The notes below the pieces were generated by a model. It saw only the letters and a list, made by a program, of their open reading frames with translations, was not told where the DNA came from and did not search any database. Positions 14,443 to 15,953 of a stretch of 15,953 nt of DNA are shown piece after piece (position 1 is the first letter of the stretch; each line of letters starts with the position of its first letter). The stretch is from Bacillota bacterium (GTDB lineage Bacteria; Bacillota; Clostridia; Peptostreptococcales; Anaerovoracaceae). The stretch lies in contig JAEDNK010000031.1 in NCBI GenBank assembly GCA_016302545.1, positions 1-15,953 of the forward strand, in the 5' to 3' direction. The translations under genes and the position numbers were made by a program.

Positions 14443-15953
14443 TATCCCGCCCCTTTCCGCGCTCCGGCTCACGCCTTAAAATCTGCTCAATGTTACCCTT
14501 GACTGTCTGCAATTCCTTTGTTTTCTCCCGCTTTTCCCGGTACTCGTTGTAAAGCGTGTTTTTCTCCCTCATAAGCTGCTCAATCTCCGCTTGTAAGGTC
14601 TTGGAAGCTGGAAGTTTGGTAATGCCGTTTGCCTTAAAATACCGGGTGGCAGCTTCGGCTATCATAAAATCGCTTTCGTGCTGCTCCCGGTAGTTCTTGC
14701 GGGCTTTCTCTGTTTTCTGTGCTTTCAGCCCGTCACGGGCGGGCTTGGTCTTGATGTAGGCTAATAGCTGTTTCTGCAAGTCTTTTTTCTCCCGTAAAGT
14801 GCTTTCCACGGCTTTCAGTCCGGCGTGGACGCTGTTCAGTTCCGCACTGGCGGTAGCAAGGGCGGCTTCCAGTTCCTCCGGGGAAGAAAAGCCGGATTCC
14901 TCGTAAATGCTCATGGTCGCCGCCATTTGCTTTAGGTTGTGGACAGCCGCCCAGCGGTCATATCCTATGCCTTTGCCCTCGGCTCGTTTGGCTTCCCGGT
15001 CTACCATGCGCTGTACAGCTTCCCGTTGGGAAATGTCCTGTTTCGGGGCATTTATGACGGCTTTATTACGTTGTAAACGCTCCCTTATGCTGCGGGGGTG
15101 TTCCTCTTTGGGTGCGGGCGTTTCGGCGGCTCTGACGGCGTTCTGTGCGTTTATGGTGAGTGTTTCCAGTACGGCGGTGCGGTCAAAATCATCACCCAAC
15201 TTCCGGGCGGTGACTGGCTTCGTCCTGTCCGGCGTGAGATACGATAACCTCCCCCGGCTCTCCTTGACGGTCACTCCCTGTTGCAGCAGCTTCCCGGAGA
15301 AGTCCTCAAAGGAAATGGCAGAGGAAAGGGCAGTGCGGATCGTGCGCCGTAACTTCTCTTTATCGGTTTCAAATTTTGTAAGTTTGGGCGGTTCTCCTGT
15401 GGCGGCATGGGAAGCGTTCTCTTTATCCAGTGCGGCTTGTTCTTTCCGTTTCGCCCAATACTCCCGCTCGGTAATGCGGTTCTTGCTCCCGTTCAATAAG
15501 TCAATCTGATAGAGGTTTTCCCGGTGGCACATCTCCATGACTTCCGCTTTGAAATATTCCATAGCTGCGTCCGTGCAGCGGTGCTTGCAGCCCTCCCTTG
15601 TGTCCGCTGGTCTTTCCATGTAGGGCAGTAGCGGCACTTCCGCAATCCGCAAAGAATTGATTACGATATGCACATGAATGTTGCCGCTGTGGTTATGCCC
15701 GTCCGGGTGGGTGCATACAAGGGCTTGGTGTCCGGGGAAATGTTCTCTACAAAACTGCTCGCCCAATTCCTGCGCCCGGTCTACGGTCAAGCCGTTGTCC
15801 TGTGCGTCACGGGGGTCAAAACTGATGATATAGTGGTGGCTCTTTACGTCCTCCCGTTTTTGGTTCTTGCCGTATTTCAGATTGGAGCGCATACACGCGA
15901 TTGCAAAATCTTCATCACCGCAATTCAGAGAGGAAATGAGATAGCCTGTCCTC
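14432..15953 (-). CDS. Relaxase / mobilization nuclease (N-terminus beyond the right edge)
   Basis: The frame is open to the edge: before the internal ATG at 15892 it reads RTGYLISSLNCGDEDFAIAC, so that ATG is not the real start and about 507 residues of the C-terminal portion are visible. The relaxase domain shows SHHYIISFDPRD, then CTHPDGHNH and IHVHIVIN, the metal-binding histidine triad motif of pfam03432-type (MOBP-like) relaxases, which nick the transfer origin and pilot the strand. The rest is helical and coiled-coil, including a DRWAAVHNLKQMA segment and a highly charged C-terminal coil. No coupling or type IV secretion gene is visible, so transfer would depend on a helper. The tyrosine motif I cannot be assigned with certainty in the visible part. 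The downstream Cys_rich_VLP gene overlaps its stop. Confidence 0.9.
   Translation of the reverse strand, partial: RTGYLISSLNCGDEDFAIACMRSNLKYGKNQKREDVKSHHYIISFDPRDAQDNGLTVDRAQELGEQFCREHFPGHQALVCTHPDGHNHSGNIHVHIVINSLRIAEVPLLPYMERPADTREGCKHRCTDAAMEYFKAEVMEMCHRENLYQIDLLNGSKNRITEREYWAKRKEQAALDKENASHAATGEPPKLTKFETDKEKLRRTIRTALSSAISFEDFSGKLLQQGVTVKESRGRLSYLTPDRTKPVTARKLGDDFDRTAVLETLTINAQNAVRAAETPAPKEEHPRSIRERLQRNKAVINAPKQDISQREAVQRMVDREAKRAEGKGIGYDRWAAVHNLKQMAATMSIYEESGFSSPEELEAALATASAELNSVHAGLKAVESTLREKKDLQKQLLAYIKTKPARDGLKAQKTEKARKNYREQHESDFMIAEAATRYFKANGITKLPASKTLQAEIEQLMREKNTLYNEYREKREKTKELQTVKGNIEQILRREPERGKGRDNER

Larger units (their letters stand above)
10203..15953 (-). mobile_element. Integrated mobilizable element with large serine recombinase (left end; right end outside)
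   Basis: Base composition and codon use change sharply at about 10,200-10,250. From there to the right edge all genes lie on the minus strand: relaxase, Cys_rich_VLP protein, replication initiator, DnaC-like loader, TnpW and a serine recombinase beside the boundary. This gene set is characteristic of Tn4451-related mobilizable elements of Firmicutes. The right end is not in the window, so neither full length nor cargo can be known. The boundary is placed by the loss of the DUF262 reading frame and could be off by tens of bases. Confidence 0.85.

Noticed and set aside
14907..15509. 200-codon plus-strand frame inside the relaxase gene
   Set aside because: It is antisense to the relaxase coiled-coil region, Ser/Arg-rich and without a recognisable motif.

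Overview
The window joins two unlike pieces of DNA. Positions 1 to about 10,205 are AT-rich, with A/T-ending codons and purine-rich Shine-Dalgarno (SD) sites. Their gene families are typical of gut Clostridia, most likely Lachnospiraceae (inferred from protein style only). Positions from about 10,215 to the right edge are clearly GC-rich and transcribed entirely from the minus strand. They form one end of an integrated mobilizable element.

Left piece, plus strand. A few codons of an upstream gene lead into a tight cluster (87-5081): a coiled-coil/DUF2325-like protein, a RecD2-type SF1 helicase, a probable nucleic-acid-binding protein with a cysteine cluster, and a small helical protein. Next come a flavin-reductase-like protein, a membrane-anchored cyclophilin-like protein with an unusual GGADGPTSIF motif, an 88-residue protein of unknown role, a DnaQ-type 3'-5' exonuclease with a C-terminal zinc ribbon, an unassigned MKNQYFGD-family protein, and a GmrSD-like DUF262/DUF1524 protein. 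Four of these genes are broken by single events: an extra C near 1562, a missing T near 4222, an in-frame UAG at 7048 and an extra A near 7702. The DUF262 gene appears to lose its last residues at the junction with the mobile element. The region therefore reads as an accessory DNA-processing or defence neighbourhood in decay, unless some of the homopolymer indels are sequencing errors.

Right piece, minus strand. In transcription order it carries a relaxase (N-terminus beyond the right edge), a Cys_rich_VLP protein, a replisome-organizer-like replication initiator, a DnaC-like helicase loader, TnpW, and a large serine recombinase whose 3' end lies next to the left end of the element. The relaxase would nick and transfer the element, the initiator and loader would replicate the excised circle, and the recombinase would excise and integrate it.

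The most striking structure not explained by simple gene content is inside the initiator gene. A hexanucleotide purine tract rich in ATA and TTA codons adjoins two 18-bp palindromic repeats 24 bp apart. This resembles a lambda-O-style origin embedded in the linker of its own initiator gene. No rRNA, tRNA or CRISPR array was seen, and no gene-free stretch exceeds 300 bases.
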